Part shown: positions 26,306 through 35,112 of the stretch, one piece after another
How the letters are laid out: every line of letters begins with the position of its first letter
Position numbering within the stretch: position 1 is the first letter of the stretch
Assembly (NCBI RefSeq): GCF_900177515.1
Contig: NZ_FXAK01000001.1
Coordinates: forward strand, 556,001-620,000
DNA length: 64,000 nucleotides
Source of the DNA: Azospirillum oryzae
Lineage (GTDB): Bacteria; Pseudomonadota; Alphaproteobacteria; Azospirillales; Azospirillaceae
Reading direction: 5' to 3'
The notes under the pieces: model-generated
The model's database searches: none
Seen by the model: only the letters and a program-made list of their open reading frames with translations
What the model was told of the DNA's origin: nothing
Translations under genes and position numbers: made by a program

Positions 26306-27972
26306 CACGGCACCTCCCGCCGCTTGCAGGGGTGAAGCTGCGGCCCGGCGCCGTGGCGGATTTCCGCGTCCTGGATGCGGAAATGCTTGATGGCCAAGCC
26401 GATGCGCTCGTCGAAATAGCGGGCGATGCGGCGCTCGATCAGTTCATCGAAGCCGGGACGGACGACATGGGTGGAGCCCTGCGCCATCGCCACAAGCGCG
26501 CCGTCGCGCACCACCAGCTTGCCGCTCTTGAACACCAGATCGGGGCGCTCGAACATGGCGCGGCGGTCTGCTAAGTCGCTGTAGACGGTCACGTCGGCAG
26601 AGGCGCCCGGCGCCAGATGGCCGCGGTCGGCAAGCCCCAGGATGCGGGCCGGCGCCGCGCGTGTCATGATGGCGATCTCGGCCAGGGTGTATTCGCGGGT
26701 GATCGAGCCCAGCGTGGTGTGGGCCGGCGCGTCGGGATGGATCTCCGCCAGCTTCGCCAAGCGGTAATCGCGGTCCATCAGCAGCCGGATCAACTCCGGA
26801 TAGAAGGTGAAGGGCGCGCCGTTCGGGTGGTCGGTGGTCAGGAACACCCGCCACGGATCGTCGAGCAGCAGGAACAGCTCCAGCCCGATCGCCCATTGCA
26901 GGGCGTTGACATAGGATTTGTCGCGATAGCGGAAGGGCACCACGCCGCATCCCGCCTCGCATTCGATGTCCATCGCCAGCCATTTGCGCGGATGGGCCAG
27001 CGGGGCGGTGTGGCGCTGCGCCATGGTATCGGCCGACGCGGTCACGGTCTGTCCGAACATGACCTGCCCGATATCCACCGACAGCGTCGGCGTCCTGTTC
27101 ACCGCCTCCGCCAGCGCCGCGGCGCCGGAGGAGAATTTGCGGTCGCCCGCCGTATCGTAGCTGTGGAACTGGATGTGCGTCATGTGCATGGGCAGGCCCG
27201 ACGCCGCCTGAATGGTGTCGAGCGTCGTCGCCACATTGCCGGGGATGCCGAGGTTGCAGCCATGGACATGCAGCGGGTGCGGCAATCCCAACTCGTACAC
27301 CGCGCGGGCCAGCACGGTCAGGACGGTGCGCGGCGTGACGCCGTAGTGCGGCCCCGCCTCGTCGAGGTCGAGCTTGCGCGCGTTGAACTTGAAGGCGTTG
27401 ATGCCGCCGGGATTGACGACCTTGACGGCAAGGCTCTGAGTCGCCGTCAGCATCCAGGCGACATAATCGTTGACCGCCGCCTGCCCGGCGTTGGTGGCGA
27501 TCAAGTCCAGCAGGAAATCGTCGTTTCCCAGCACCAGATAGCCGCCGGTGTCGATATAGGGGATGTCGCTCATCTCCAGATGCGCGTGCCGGGCGTTGGA
27601 TCCCAGCATCGCCGGCTCGAAGGCGGCGGTGAACCCCATCTCGATGTAGCGGGCGCCGGTGGTGTGGGTGGAGGGGGTGGCGATGCCGCTGCCCCCACCG
27701 CAGCCGCAGGCGCTGCCGGTGAAGCGGTGCCGGTCGTGCTCCTCCCCCATCAGCATGCGGGCGAGGTTGACCTTGCCGCCAGCGATGTGGCTGTGGATGT
27801 CGATGGCGCCGGCCATCACCACTTTGCCGGTCACATCGTACACGCTGTCAGGCGTGGCTCCCGGCCCCGGATTGGCGGTGACGCGGTCGTCCCGCAGCCA
27901 GAGGTCGGCGACCTCGCCATGCCGGCCATTGGCCGGGTCGAACAGCCGTCCGCCGGCAAGCTTCGTCAGCAT
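26305..27972 (-). CDS. fhcA: formyltransferase/hydrolase complex subunit A (amidohydrolase)
   Basis: This 555-residue subunit is a metal-dependent amidohydrolase of the FmdA/FwdA type, expected to hydrolyse formyl-methylofuran to formate. The metal-binding HSHIAGGKVN (H60, H62) follows the barrel entry GAIDIHSH. Later come GVTPRTVLTVLARAVYELG, LHVHGCNLGIPGN, MHMTHIQFHSY, and FLTTDHPNGAPF carrying the conserved aspartate. The ATG at 27972 overlaps the end of fhcB by seven bases. The same frame continues upstream only as a shadow of fhcB. Confidence 0.95.
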   Translation of the reverse strand: MLTKLAGGRLFDPANGRHGEVADLWLRDDRVTANPGPGATPDSVYDVTGKVVMAGAIDIHSHIAGGKVNLARMLMGEEHDRHRFTGSACGCGGGSGIATPSTHTTGARYIEMGFTAAFEPAMLGSNARHAHLEMSDIPYIDTGGYLVLGNDDFLLDLIATNAGQAAVNDYVAWMLTATQSLAVKVVNPGGINAFKFNARKLDLDEAGPHYGVTPRTVLTVLARAVYELGLPHPLHVHGCNLGIPGNVATTLDTIQAASGLPMHMTHIQFHSYDTAGDRKFSSGAAALAEAVNRTPTLSVDIGQVMFGQTVTASADTMAQRHTAPLAHPRKWLAMDIECEAGCGVVPFRYRDKSYVNALQWAIGLELFLLLDDPWRVFLTTDHPNGAPFTFYPELIRLLMDRDYRLAKLAEIHPDAPAHTTLGSITREYTLAEIAIMTRAAPARILGLADRGHLAPGASADVTVYSDLADRRAMFERPDLVFKSGKLVVRDGALVAMAQGSTHVVRPGFDELIERRIARYFDERIGLAIKHFRIQDAEIRHGAGPQLHPCKRREVP

Positions 27973-29222
27973 CCGGCGGTCTCCTTGACTTTCGCGGTTT
28001 GGTCCAGTGCCGCCAGGATGCGGCCGATCACCCCAGCAACGCTGGGCAGGCCGCGGTCGATCAACATCCCGGCATGCAGGGCGACCACGCTGTCGGCGCG
28101 GAACACGTCGCCGGCATGATCGATGCCCGGCGTTCCCACCGGAATGAATAGCGCCGGTTCCGGCGTTATGGTCATCTCCGGCGGCGCCAGTATGATGACC
28201 GTGCCGTTCGTGCTGAACTCCGGCATCTCCGGACGGAAGGCGGAAATCCACAAGGTCACGTCGGCATCCTGCAGGCGGCGGCGCCAGTCGAACCGTTCCG
28301 GATCGTGCAGCGGTAACCCGGCGTCGAAGCCGGTGCGCAAAGGAAAGCCGGTGCGCCAGCCACAGGCCTGATTGGCGCCGATCAGGTTGTCGGCACCGGA
28401 CAGCGGCAGGCCGGAACAGCGGGTGGTGCCGTCCACGGTACGGATCAGCCGGACCAGACCCTCCACGATCATGTCCGGCTGCGGCCCCTGGAACAGCCCT
28501 GCCGCCCAGATTACCACCGTATAGCGGGCGGCACGCAGGCGGGCCGCCAGTTCGGTCATCGGATCGCCGGCCGCTGCCCGACCGGCAAGCGCCGTCCGTA
28601 AGCCGGTGACCAGCATGGCGAGGTCTCTGGCCCCCGGATCGACCGTTTCGATTTGTCCGCCCAGGAGTTGTGCCGTCTCCGGCAGCGGCTCCCCACCCAG
28701 GAAGACGACGCTTCGCGCTCCATCGGGTACGAACGCCGGTTCCGGAACCACCCACCGTTCCCACAGGCGCGGAAAGGCGGCAGCCGGGTCCGGGCCGACG
28801 ACGAGGACGAGGTCGCAACGGTTGCGCAGTTCCGCCAGCGTTGTGGTCGACCAGCCGAAGCGGCGCAATGCCGCCAGATTGCGGAACAGCGCGTCGGATC
28901 GCTCATGGTCCACCGTCGCCCCGATGCGTTCGGCCAGGGTCAAAGCGGAGAGGACGCCATCCACATCGGTTGCCAGCCCGGCGATCAGCGGTGCGTGGCT
29001 TTCGGCAAGCAGCCGGGCCGCCTCGGCGATGGCATCGTCCATGGAAACGGCGGTTCCGCTCATGCGGGCGTCGGTCGGCACCGCCGCGGACCGGCGGAAC
29101 AGCCGGTCGGCTTGCGGGCAGCCGCTGGGCCGGGGGGCGATGCCGGAATCATCCAGGTCGATCCCGATGTCACCGCAGCCGAGGCCGCAGAATGGACAGA
29201 GAATGTCGGGGTGGAAGGTCAT
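27966..29222 (-). CDS. fhcB: formyltransferase/hydrolase complex subunit B
   Basis: This 418-residue protein is the bacterial relative of the formylmethanofuran dehydrogenase B subunit. It keeps the N-terminal cysteine cluster CPFCGLGC (C9, C12, C16). At about 400 residues it is the shortened form seen in methylotrophs, where the enzyme works as a hydrolase without the tungsten or molybdenum redox centre; this is family knowledge. The first gene of fhcBADC, it starts at the ATG at 29222, which opens with MTFHPDILCPFCG. It is divergent from the beta-RFAP synthase operon across 298 bases. Confidence 0.92.
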   Translation of the reverse strand: MTFHPDILCPFCGLGCGDIGIDLDDSGIAPRPSGCPQADRLFRRSAAVPTDARMSGTAVSMDDAIAEAARLLAESHAPLIAGLATDVDGVLSALTLAERIGATVDHERSDALFRNLAALRRFGWSTTTLAELRNRCDLVLVVGPDPAAAFPRLWERWVVPEPAFVPDGARSVVFLGGEPLPETAQLLGGQIETVDPGARDLAMLVTGLRTALAGRAAAGDPMTELAARLRAARYTVVIWAAGLFQGPQPDMIVEGLVRLIRTVDGTTRCSGLPLSGADNLIGANQACGWRTGFPLRTGFDAGLPLHDPERFDWRRRLQDADVTLWISAFRPEMPEFSTNGTVIILAPPEMTITPEPALFIPVGTPGIDHAGDVFRADSVVALHAGMLIDRGLPSVAGVIGRILAALDQTAKVKETAGC

Positions 29223-29342
29223 GGCCCCCCAAATCGGCTGAGCGGAAAAGTCGCTTTCGCGTGAAAACGCAGTCAATCCGGGTGGTTCGAGAAGAGCGGA
29301 GGTCTTCGCCGGGAGACGTCCAAGCATAAAGCCCGGAATTGA

Positions 29343-29358
29343 GCCGACGATCGTCGGC
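29343..29358. promoter_or_regulatory. 16-base palindrome between fhc and mtdB operons
   Basis: GCCGACGATCGTCGGC is a perfect 16-base palindrome in the middle of the 298-base divergent region, 121 bases from the fhcB start and 163 from the beta-RFAP synthase start. It is a candidate operator serving the fhcB side. GC-rich palindromes can arise by chance, so support is modest. Confidence 0.3.
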
Positions 29359-29457
29359 CATGTCTGATCTTTGACAGGCGGAGCGGTCCGGTCATGCCCG
29401 TTTTCCTCCCTGTATATCCGTGCCCCGTTTGGGTTACCGCGCGTGGATACTCGTTCG

Positions 29458-29483
29458 CGCTACGGACAATTTTGTTCGTAACG
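29458..29483. promoter_or_regulatory. inverted repeat upstream of the beta-RFAP synthase / mtdB operon
   Basis: Arms CGCTACGGACAA and TTGTTCGTAACG match as an inverted repeat at 10 of 12 positions around a TT centre, 37 bases before the start at 29521. The half-site is the same as in the perfect repeat upstream of pqqA (CGTTACGGAC), but the two halves face each other differently and are closer. A common regulator of PQQ supply and C1 transfer is the simplest reading. Confidence 0.45.
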
Positions 29484-29520
29484 CTAACATTGTGCGATGA
29501 GCCGCGCAAAGGGAATGCAG

Positions 29521-30537
29521 ATGAGCCACCAGCGCAATCGGATAGGGGAGGTATGGGTCAGTGCGCCCGCGCGCCTGCATGCCGGCTTCGTCGATCTCAA
29601 TGGTGGGTTGGGGCGCCGCTTCGGCAGTCTCGGCATCGCCATCGACCGGCCGGCCATCGTCCTGCGCGTCCGCCCGGCCGACCGGCTGACGGTCAGCGGG
29701 CCATCCTCCGACCGCGTCCGTCGCAGCATCGAACGGCTGGGCCGGGAGGCGGGCCTGCCGGATGCCGTCGCCGTGACGGTGGAGGAGGCGATTCCGTCCC
29801 ATGTCGGCCTGGGCTCCGGCACCCAAACGGATCTCGCGGTCGCCACGGCGCTCACCTGTCTGGAGGGGCGGGGCACCGCCGCCCGCGATCTGGCCCGCGC
29901 GTTAGAGCGTGGAGCACGCTCCGGCATCGGACTGGCCGCCTTCGAGCAGGGTGGGGTGCTGCTGGACGGCGGCCGGGGCGGGCTGGACGCCGCACCGCCG
30001 GTGATCGCGCGGGCGCCCTTCCCCGACGATTGGCGCATCCTGCTGCTGCTCCATCGCGGCGGCCATGGGCTTCACGGAGCACCGGAAGTGGAGGCCTTCC
30101 GTCGGCTGCCGCCCTTTCCGCCCGACGCCGCGGCGCATCTCTGCCGGCTGATGCTGATGGTTGCACTGCCGGCGCTGGCCGAAAGCGATGTGGAGCGGTT
30201 CGGGCAGGCCATCGGCGAGCTTCAGCGGACGGTCGGCGACCATTTCGCCCCGGCCCAGGGCGGGCGCTTCACCAGCCCCTTGGTGGCCGAGGCGCTGGCT
30301 TGGCTGGAGGCGCAGGGGATTGCCGGAGTGGGCCAAAGCTCCTGGGGACCGACCTGCTTCGCCATCGTCGGCAATGCGGCGCTGGCGGAACGGCTGGCCG
30401 GCGAGATGCGCGAGCGCTGGGCCGGTTCCCCGCTGGAGGTGATGGTCTGCCGCGGGCGGAATGTCGGCGCGACGGTGCGGAACCTGTCGGACGAGGCGGA
30501 GCTGGCATCTCCGATCCGGCGCGCCGCAGGCGAATGA
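29521..30537 (+). CDS. beta-ribofuranosylaminobenzene 5'-phosphate synthase family protein
   Basis: This 338-residue GHMP-superfamily protein matches beta-RFAP synthase, which joins 4-hydroxybenzoate or 4-aminobenzoate to PRPP with loss of CO2 as the first committed step of methanopterin synthesis. Features are VSAPARLHAGFVDLNGGLGRR, the GHMP-type glycine loop SHVGLGSGTQTDLAVATAL, ARSGIGLAAFEQGGVLLDGG, and GVGQSSWGPTCFAIV. The ATG at 29521 has AAAGGGA six bases upstream; the ATG at 29497 has no site. It leads the operon with mtdB and mch. Confidence 0.9.
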   Translation: MSHQRNRIGEVWVSAPARLHAGFVDLNGGLGRRFGSLGIAIDRPAIVLRVRPADRLTVSGPSSDRVRRSIERLGREAGLPDAVAVTVEEAIPSHVGLGSGTQTDLAVATALTCLEGRGTAARDLARALERGARSGIGLAAFEQGGVLLDGGRGGLDAAPPVIARAPFPDDWRILLLLHRGGHGLHGAPEVEAFRRLPPFPPDAAAHLCRLMLMVALPALAESDVERFGQAIGELQRTVGDHFAPAQGGRFTSPLVAEALAWLEAQGIAGVGQSSWGPTCFAIVGNAALAERLAGEMRERWAGSPLEVMVCRGRNVGATVRNLSDEAELASPIRRAAGE

Positions 30538-30570
30538 GCTGACCGCTGAACGACTGAAATGGAGGCAGGC

Positions 30571-31476
30571 ATGAGCGCCCCTTACGTGCTGCACATGATC
30601 ACGCCGCTGGCGAATGTCAGCCCGTTCGACGTCAACATGGCGGTGGATGCCGGCATCGACACGGTGGTCCCCTACACCGGCATCGAGACCGCACAGGTCG
30701 AGGCGCTGACCCAGGACGCCATGTTCTCCCGCGACCCGAAGAACGCGGTGCGCACCGGCCTGTTCATCGGCGGGCGCGACGCGGCCATGGCGCTGGACAT
30801 GCTCGCCGTCGCGCGCAAGGCGATGTTCCCGCCCTTCCTGATCTCGGTCTTCGCCGACCCGTCCGGCGCCTTCACCACTGCCGCCGCCATGGTCGCCGTG
30901 GTCGAACGCGCCCTGCGGCGGTCGGGAGCCGATGGCCTCGCCGGACTGGATGTCCAGGTCTATGGCGCCACCGGCGTCGTCGGCGGCATCGCCGGACTGA
31001 TCGCCGCACAGGCCGGCGGCAACGTCACCCTGGTCAGCCACCGCGGCGTTTCGGCCGTGCAGGGCAAGGCGGAGGAGTTCGGCCGGCGCTATGGCGTCAC
31101 GCTGTCCTGCGCCGACACCTCCACCGGCGGCAAGGCGGCGCTGATGGAGCGCGCGGAGGTCGTGCTCGCCTGCGGCAAGGCCGGGGTCACGGTGCTGACG
31201 GCCGACGATTTGCGGGCGGCCAGGCGCCTGCGCGTGGCGGCCGACATCAACGCAGTGCCGCCGGCCGGGGTGGAGGGCGTCGGCGTGCAGGATGACGGCA
31301 CACCGGTGCCCGGCCATTCCGGCGCCGTCGGCATCGGCGCGCTCGCCATCGGCAACGTCAAGTTCAAGGTCCAGCACCATCTGCTGGAGCGGATGCAGAC
31401 CGGCGGTTCCGCCGTCGCCTTCGATTTCCAGGACGCGATGGACGCGGCGCGGACCATTGCGGGAAAGGCCAAGTGA
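30571..31476 (+). CDS. mtdB: NAD(P)-dependent methylene-H4MPT dehydrogenase
   Basis: This 301-residue cytoplasmic enzyme oxidises methylene-H4MPT to methenyl-H4MPT. The N-terminal domain opens with HMITPLANVSPFDVNMAVDAG and has VVPYTGIETAQVEALTQDAMF. The Rossmann fold is marked by DVQVYGATGVVGGIAGLIAA (near 130), and VTLVSHRGVSAVQGKAEE follows. The C-terminus has ADINAVPPAGVEGVGVQDDG and GALAIGNVKFKVQHHLLERM. The sequence is closer to MtdB, which uses NAD or NADP, than to NADP-specific MtdA; this is judged by eye. The ATG at 30571 has GGAGGC upstream. The last base of its stop begins the mch ATG. Confidence 0.93.
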   Translation: MSAPYVLHMITPLANVSPFDVNMAVDAGIDTVVPYTGIETAQVEALTQDAMFSRDPKNAVRTGLFIGGRDAAMALDMLAVARKAMFPPFLISVFADPSGAFTTAAAMVAVVERALRRSGADGLAGLDVQVYGATGVVGGIAGLIAAQAGGNVTLVSHRGVSAVQGKAEEFGRRYGVTLSCADTSTGGKAALMERAEVVLACGKAGVTVLTADDLRAARRLRVAADINAVPPAGVEGVGVQDDGTPVPGHSGAVGIGALAIGNVKFKVQHHLLERMQTGGSAVAFDFQDAMDAARTIAGKAK

Positions 31477-32450
31477 TGCAGCAGCGCCCCAGCCTGTCGG
31501 CCCTTGCCGGCCCGCTCGCCGCCGCCCTGGTCGCCGATGCGGCACAGTTGCGGCTCGGCATCGACAATTTGGCCGGCGCAACGATCGTCGATGGCGGGAT
31601 CGCCCGCTCCGGCGGGCTGGAGGCCGGTCGGCGCATCGCCGAGCTGTGCATGGGCGGTTTGGGCCGGGTGACGCTCCAGGCCGACACCCAGTCCGACCGC
31701 TGGCCATTCCAGGTGGCGGTGCACAGCACCGATCCGGTGCTCGCCTGCCTGGGCAGCCAATATGCCGGCTGGAGCTTGTCGCACAAGGACGAGGACGGTT
31801 CCTTCTTCGCGCTCGGCTCCGGCCCCGGCCGCGCCCTTGCCCGCAAGGAGACGCTGTTCGACGAGCTGGGCTATGGCGACAGCGGCGATCACGCCGTGCT
31901 GGTGCTGGAAAGCGGAGCCGCCCCGCCGGCCCCGTTGGTCGAGCGGATCGCGGCCGACTGCGGGGTGGCGCCGGATCGGCTGACGCTGGTGCTGACGCCG
32001 ACGGCAAGCCTCGCCGGCACGGTGCAGATCGTCGCCCGCGTGCTGGAGGTGGCAATGCACAAGGTGCACGCGCTGGGCTTCCCGTTGGAGCATGTCGCCG
32101 ACGGCGTCGGCGTGGCCCCCCTGCCGCCGCCCGGCAAGGGCTTCGTTGAGGCGATGGGGCGGACCAACGACGCCATCCTGTTCGGCGGCACCGTTCAGCT
32201 TTTCGTTACCGGGCCGGAGGATGCCGCCGCCGATCTGGCGCAACGCCTTCCCAGCTCGGAATCCCGCGACTACGGGCGTCCCTTTGCCGAGGTGTTCGCG
32301 GCGGTGAACAAGGATTTCTACGCGATCGATCCGCTGCTGTTCGCGCCGGCCCGCGTGGTGGTGACGGCGCTCGACAGTGGGCGCAGCTTCCATGGCGGAC
32401 GCCTTGCACCGGACATGCTCGACCGCTCCTTCAGCGGGACCGGGGGATGA
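31476..32450 (+). CDS. mch: methenyl-H4MPT cyclohydrolase
   Basis: This 324-residue enzyme converts methenyl-H4MPT to formyl-H4MPT, between MtdB and Fhc. Family features are GIDNLAGATIVDGGI, GGLEAGRRIAELCMGGLG, VAVHSTDPVLACLGSQYAGW, FALGSGPGRALA, and HVADGVGVAPLPPPGKGFVEAMGRTNDAI. The ATG at 31476 shares its A with the end of the mtdB stop (TGATG); a GTG three bases earlier is possible. It overlaps the next gene by four bases. Confidence 0.94.
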   Translation: MQQRPSLSALAGPLAAALVADAAQLRLGIDNLAGATIVDGGIARSGGLEAGRRIAELCMGGLGRVTLQADTQSDRWPFQVAVHSTDPVLACLGSQYAGWSLSHKDEDGSFFALGSGPGRALARKETLFDELGYGDSGDHAVLVLESGAAPPAPLVERIAADCGVAPDRLTLVLTPTASLAGTVQIVARVLEVAMHKVHALGFPLEHVADGVGVAPLPPPGKGFVEAMGRTNDAILFGGTVQLFVTGPEDAAADLAQRLPSSESRDYGRPFAEVFAAVNKDFYAIDPLLFAPARVVVTALDSGRSFHGGRLAPDMLDRSFSGTGG

Positions 32451-33301
32451 GCACCGCAGTTGCAGAGCTGTTCATGACCGTGTGCCGGGCGGAGGTGATG
32501 GCGTTGAAGCCCGGCAACGTCCATGTGCACGCCGCCGGCCACGGCATGACGGTGGAGGACTTCCTCCTGTCGGCGGAGGCCGCGGCGCCGGAGATCGCAC
32601 GGGCGCATGCCCCGGTTGGTGAACGCATCCTGCGGTCGGTGCAGGCGACCCGCGCGGCGGTGGGCTGTAACACCAACCTTGGTATCCTGCTTCTGTGTGC
32701 CCCGCTGGCCCGCGCCGCCGAGTTGCCGGCCGCGCGCCCTCTGCAAGACAGGGTAGGCGATGTGCTGGCGGTGCTGACGGTGGACGATGCCAAGGCTGCA
32801 TTCGAAGCGATCCGCCTTGCATCGCCCGGCGGGCTGGGCCAGGCGCCGGAGCATGACGTTGCCGGCCCGGCGACGGTGAACCTGCGCGAGGCCATGGCCG
32901 CCGCCCGGTCGCGCGACCGCATCGCCGCCCAATATGCCGACGGCTACCGCGACGTCTTCGACATCGGGGTCACCTGCGCCCGGTCGCTGGCGGACGCCGA
33001 TGCTGTCTCACTCGCCGAAGCCGTTTACCTGGAATTCCTGACCCCCTTCCTCGACAGCCACATCCTGCGCAAACATGGCGAGACGCTGGCGGCGGCCGTG
33101 CTGACCGAAGCCCGCGAGGTGCGCAGGCAGGTGGCAGGGTCATCATCGGCAGCCCTTCGGCGCGAGCATATGTTCGTCTTCGATGCACGGTTGAAATGGC
33201 AGGGCATCAACCCCGGCACCTCCGCCGACCTCACCGTCGCCAGCCTCTTCGCCCATCTGCTGGAGAAGCGCGAAGAAGACCAGACAGGAACACGGGCATG
33301 A
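32447..33301 (+). CDS. CitG-like (triphosphoribosyl-dephospho-CoA synthase family) protein
   Basis: This 284-residue protein belongs to the CitG/MdcB family, which in fermenting bacteria makes the prosthetic group of citrate or malonate lyase. Marks are EVMALKPGNVHVHAAGHGM, VGCNTNLGILLLCAPLARAA, and the helical C-terminus SHILRKHGE. No citrate or malonate lyase gene is nearby, while homologues are standard members of H4MPT clusters. A phosphoribosyl-transfer step in cofactor synthesis is a reasonable inference, not shown. It overlaps mch and the following gene by four bases each. Confidence 0.82.
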   Translation: MSTAVAELFMTVCRAEVMALKPGNVHVHAAGHGMTVEDFLLSAEAAAPEIARAHAPVGERILRSVQATRAAVGCNTNLGILLLCAPLARAAELPAARPLQDRVGDVLAVLTVDDAKAAFEAIRLASPGGLGQAPEHDVAGPATVNLREAMAAARSRDRIAAQYADGYRDVFDIGVTCARSLADADAVSLAEAVYLEFLTPFLDSHILRKHGETLAAAVLTEAREVRRQVAGSSSAALRREHMFVFDARLKWQGINPGTSADLTVASLFAHLLEKREEDQTGTRA

Positions 33302-34233
33302 CGACCAGCCTGGAGATCGGCGGTTTTCTAACGCTGGCCGCCATGCTGTGCCTCATGGCGTTCACCACGTCCGCATCGGCGGAGCCGTTGGCGGTGACGG
33401 AAGTGGCGCCCGGAGTCTTCGTCCACCAGGGCGTCATTGCCGAACCGGCGCCGGACAACCATGGCGACACTGCCAACATGGGCTTCATCGTCGGCGACGA
33501 CGGGGTGGCTGTCATCGACACCGGCGGCACACCGGAGTTGGGGCGACGCCTGCGCGAGGCCATCGCCGCCCGAACCGACAAGAAGCCGGTGGTCGTCATC
33601 AACACCCACATGCACCCCGACCATGTCTTCGGCGACGCCGCCTTCGCCGACGTGCCGATCGCCGGCCATGCCAATCTCCGGGATGCGCTGGCCGCCCGGC
33701 AGGAGGTCTATCGGCAGCGGCTTGCCGACGAACTGGGGGCGGATGCGGCGGCCGGCATCGCCCCTGTCCGGGTGGACCGGCCGGTTTCCGAAGAGGTGCG
33801 GATCGATCTCGGCAACCGCATCATCGTGTTGACGGCCTATCCCACGGCGCACACCAACAACGACCTGACCGTCTTCGACCGCAATACGGGGACGCTGTTC
33901 GCCGGCGACCTGCTGTTCGTCGACCATCTTCCGGCGGTGGACGGCAATGCGCTTGGCTGGCTGCGGGTGATCGACAGGCTGGAGCGGGTGCCGGCGGTGC
34001 GTGCCGTTCCCGGACATGGTCCTGCAGCCGTCGATTGGCCGGGCGCGCTGGACGCTGAGCGGCGTTACCTGACGGTTTTGGTGGACGGGGTGCGGCGGGT
34101 GCTGAAGGCCGGCGGCAGCATCCAGGATGCCGTTGCAGGTGTGGCGGAGGATGAACGGGACCGCTGGCTGTTGTTCGATGCATACAACCCGCGCAACGTC
34201 ACGGCGACCTTCGCCGAGCTGGAATGGGAATAG
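33298..34233 (+). CDS. quinoprotein relay system zinc metallohydrolase
   Basis: This 311-residue exported metallo-beta-lactamase-fold protein has a signal peptide (about 1-28, ending ASAEPL). The zinc-site motif is NTHMHPDHVFG (H-x-H-x-D-H), with further ligands in PTAHTNNDLTVFD, LFAGDLLFVDHLP and VPGHGP. It matches the family called quinoprotein relay system zinc metallohydrolase 2, found with PQQ dehydrogenases and a SoxYZ-like carrier, as here; the substrate is unknown. The ATG at 33298 overlaps the CitG-like stop (ATGA). The SoxYZ-like gene follows after 36 bases. Confidence 0.85.
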   Translation: MTTSLEIGGFLTLAAMLCLMAFTTSASAEPLAVTEVAPGVFVHQGVIAEPAPDNHGDTANMGFIVGDDGVAVIDTGGTPELGRRLREAIAARTDKKPVVVINTHMHPDHVFGDAAFADVPIAGHANLRDALAARQEVYRQRLADELGADAAAGIAPVRVDRPVSEEVRIDLGNRIIVLTAYPTAHTNNDLTVFDRNTGTLFAGDLLFVDHLPAVDGNALGWLRVIDRLERVPAVRAVPGHGPAAVDWPGALDAERRYLTVLVDGVRRVLKAGGSIQDAVAGVAEDERDRWLLFDAYNPRNVTATFAELEWE

Positions 34234-34269
34234 GAGCGGACGACACGGGACAAATTCAGGGAGGGAGCG

Positions 34270-35094
34270 ATGACGCGATATCCGCTATCGGGGCCGCTGA
34301 TGGGGCTTTTGGTCGTCTTTTCCACGCCTGTGCTCGCCGCCGGCGATGCGGCGGACGACGGAGTGCGCTGGGACGTGCTGCACGACATGTATTTCAAGGA
34401 TCGCCCGATCGAGGAGGCCGGCGACCGCATCCGCATCGACGCCCCGGCCCGTGCCTATGACGCGGCGCTGGTGCCGGTGCGGGTCGAGGTCGAACCGTCG
34501 CTTCGCCTGAAGACACTGTCGCTGCTGGTCGACAAGAACCCGGTGCCGCTGGCGGCCACCTTCCGTTTCGGCCCGGCCAGCGCCGGCAGCGGCATCGAGA
34601 CCCGCGTGCGCGTCAACGAATACACCAACGTCCATGCCGTGGGAGAGACCGAGGACGGCCGGTTGCTGATGACGGAAGCCTATGTCAAGGCGGCCGGCGG
34701 CTGTTCCGCCCCTGCCGTCAAGGACCCGCAGGAGGCTATGGCGCGCCTCGGCCGCATCAAGGTGAAATTGCCGGAGACGCTGACCCCCGGCAGCCCGGCC
34801 ACGGCCCAGGTCATGATCAGCCATCCCAACAGCAGCGGGCTGCAGTTCGATCAGATCAGCCGCACCTACATCCCGGCCCACTATGTCCAATCCATCGCCA
34901 TCCGCGTCGGCGGGCAGACGGTGCTGGAGGCGGACACCGACATCTCCATCAGCGAGGATCCGAATCTCCGCTTCAGTTTCGTTCCGGTTGAAGGCGGTAG
35001 CCTGGAGGTGGTCGCCCACGACACCAAGGGCGCCACATTCACCCGCACCGTTCCACTGGCAGCCGCAAGCGGCAAGGATGAGCCGGCGCTGTAG
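34270..35094 (+). CDS. quinoprotein dehydrogenase-associated SoxYZ-like carrier
   Basis: This 274-residue exported protein fuses two immunoglobulin-like halves. After a signal peptide (about 1-23, ending VLAAGD), residues about 30-150 are SoxY-like and contain VRWDVLHDMYFKDRPIEEA, ending in AAGGCSAP. In SoxY the GGCGG cysteine carries the sulfur intermediate; here one cysteine sits in an internal GGC, not at the C-terminus. Residues about 160-270 are SoxZ-like, with IKVKLPETLTPGSPATAQVM. The family is seen beside PQQ dehydrogenases and the zinc hydrolase encoded upstream. What it carries is unknown. It is the last gene of the operon and converges on the next gene. Confidence 0.85.
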   Translation: MTRYPLSGPLMGLLVVFSTPVLAAGDAADDGVRWDVLHDMYFKDRPIEEAGDRIRIDAPARAYDAALVPVRVEVEPSLRLKTLSLLVDKNPVPLAATFRFGPASAGSGIETRVRVNEYTNVHAVGETEDGRLLMTEAYVKAAGGCSAPAVKDPQEAMARLGRIKVKLPETLTPGSPATAQVMISHPNSSGLQFDQISRTYIPAHYVQSIAIRVGGQTVLEADTDISISEDPNLRFSFVPVEGGSLEVVAHDTKGATFTRTVPLAAASGKDEPAL

Positions 35095-35112
35095 CGTCCG
35101 GACGTTATCCTC

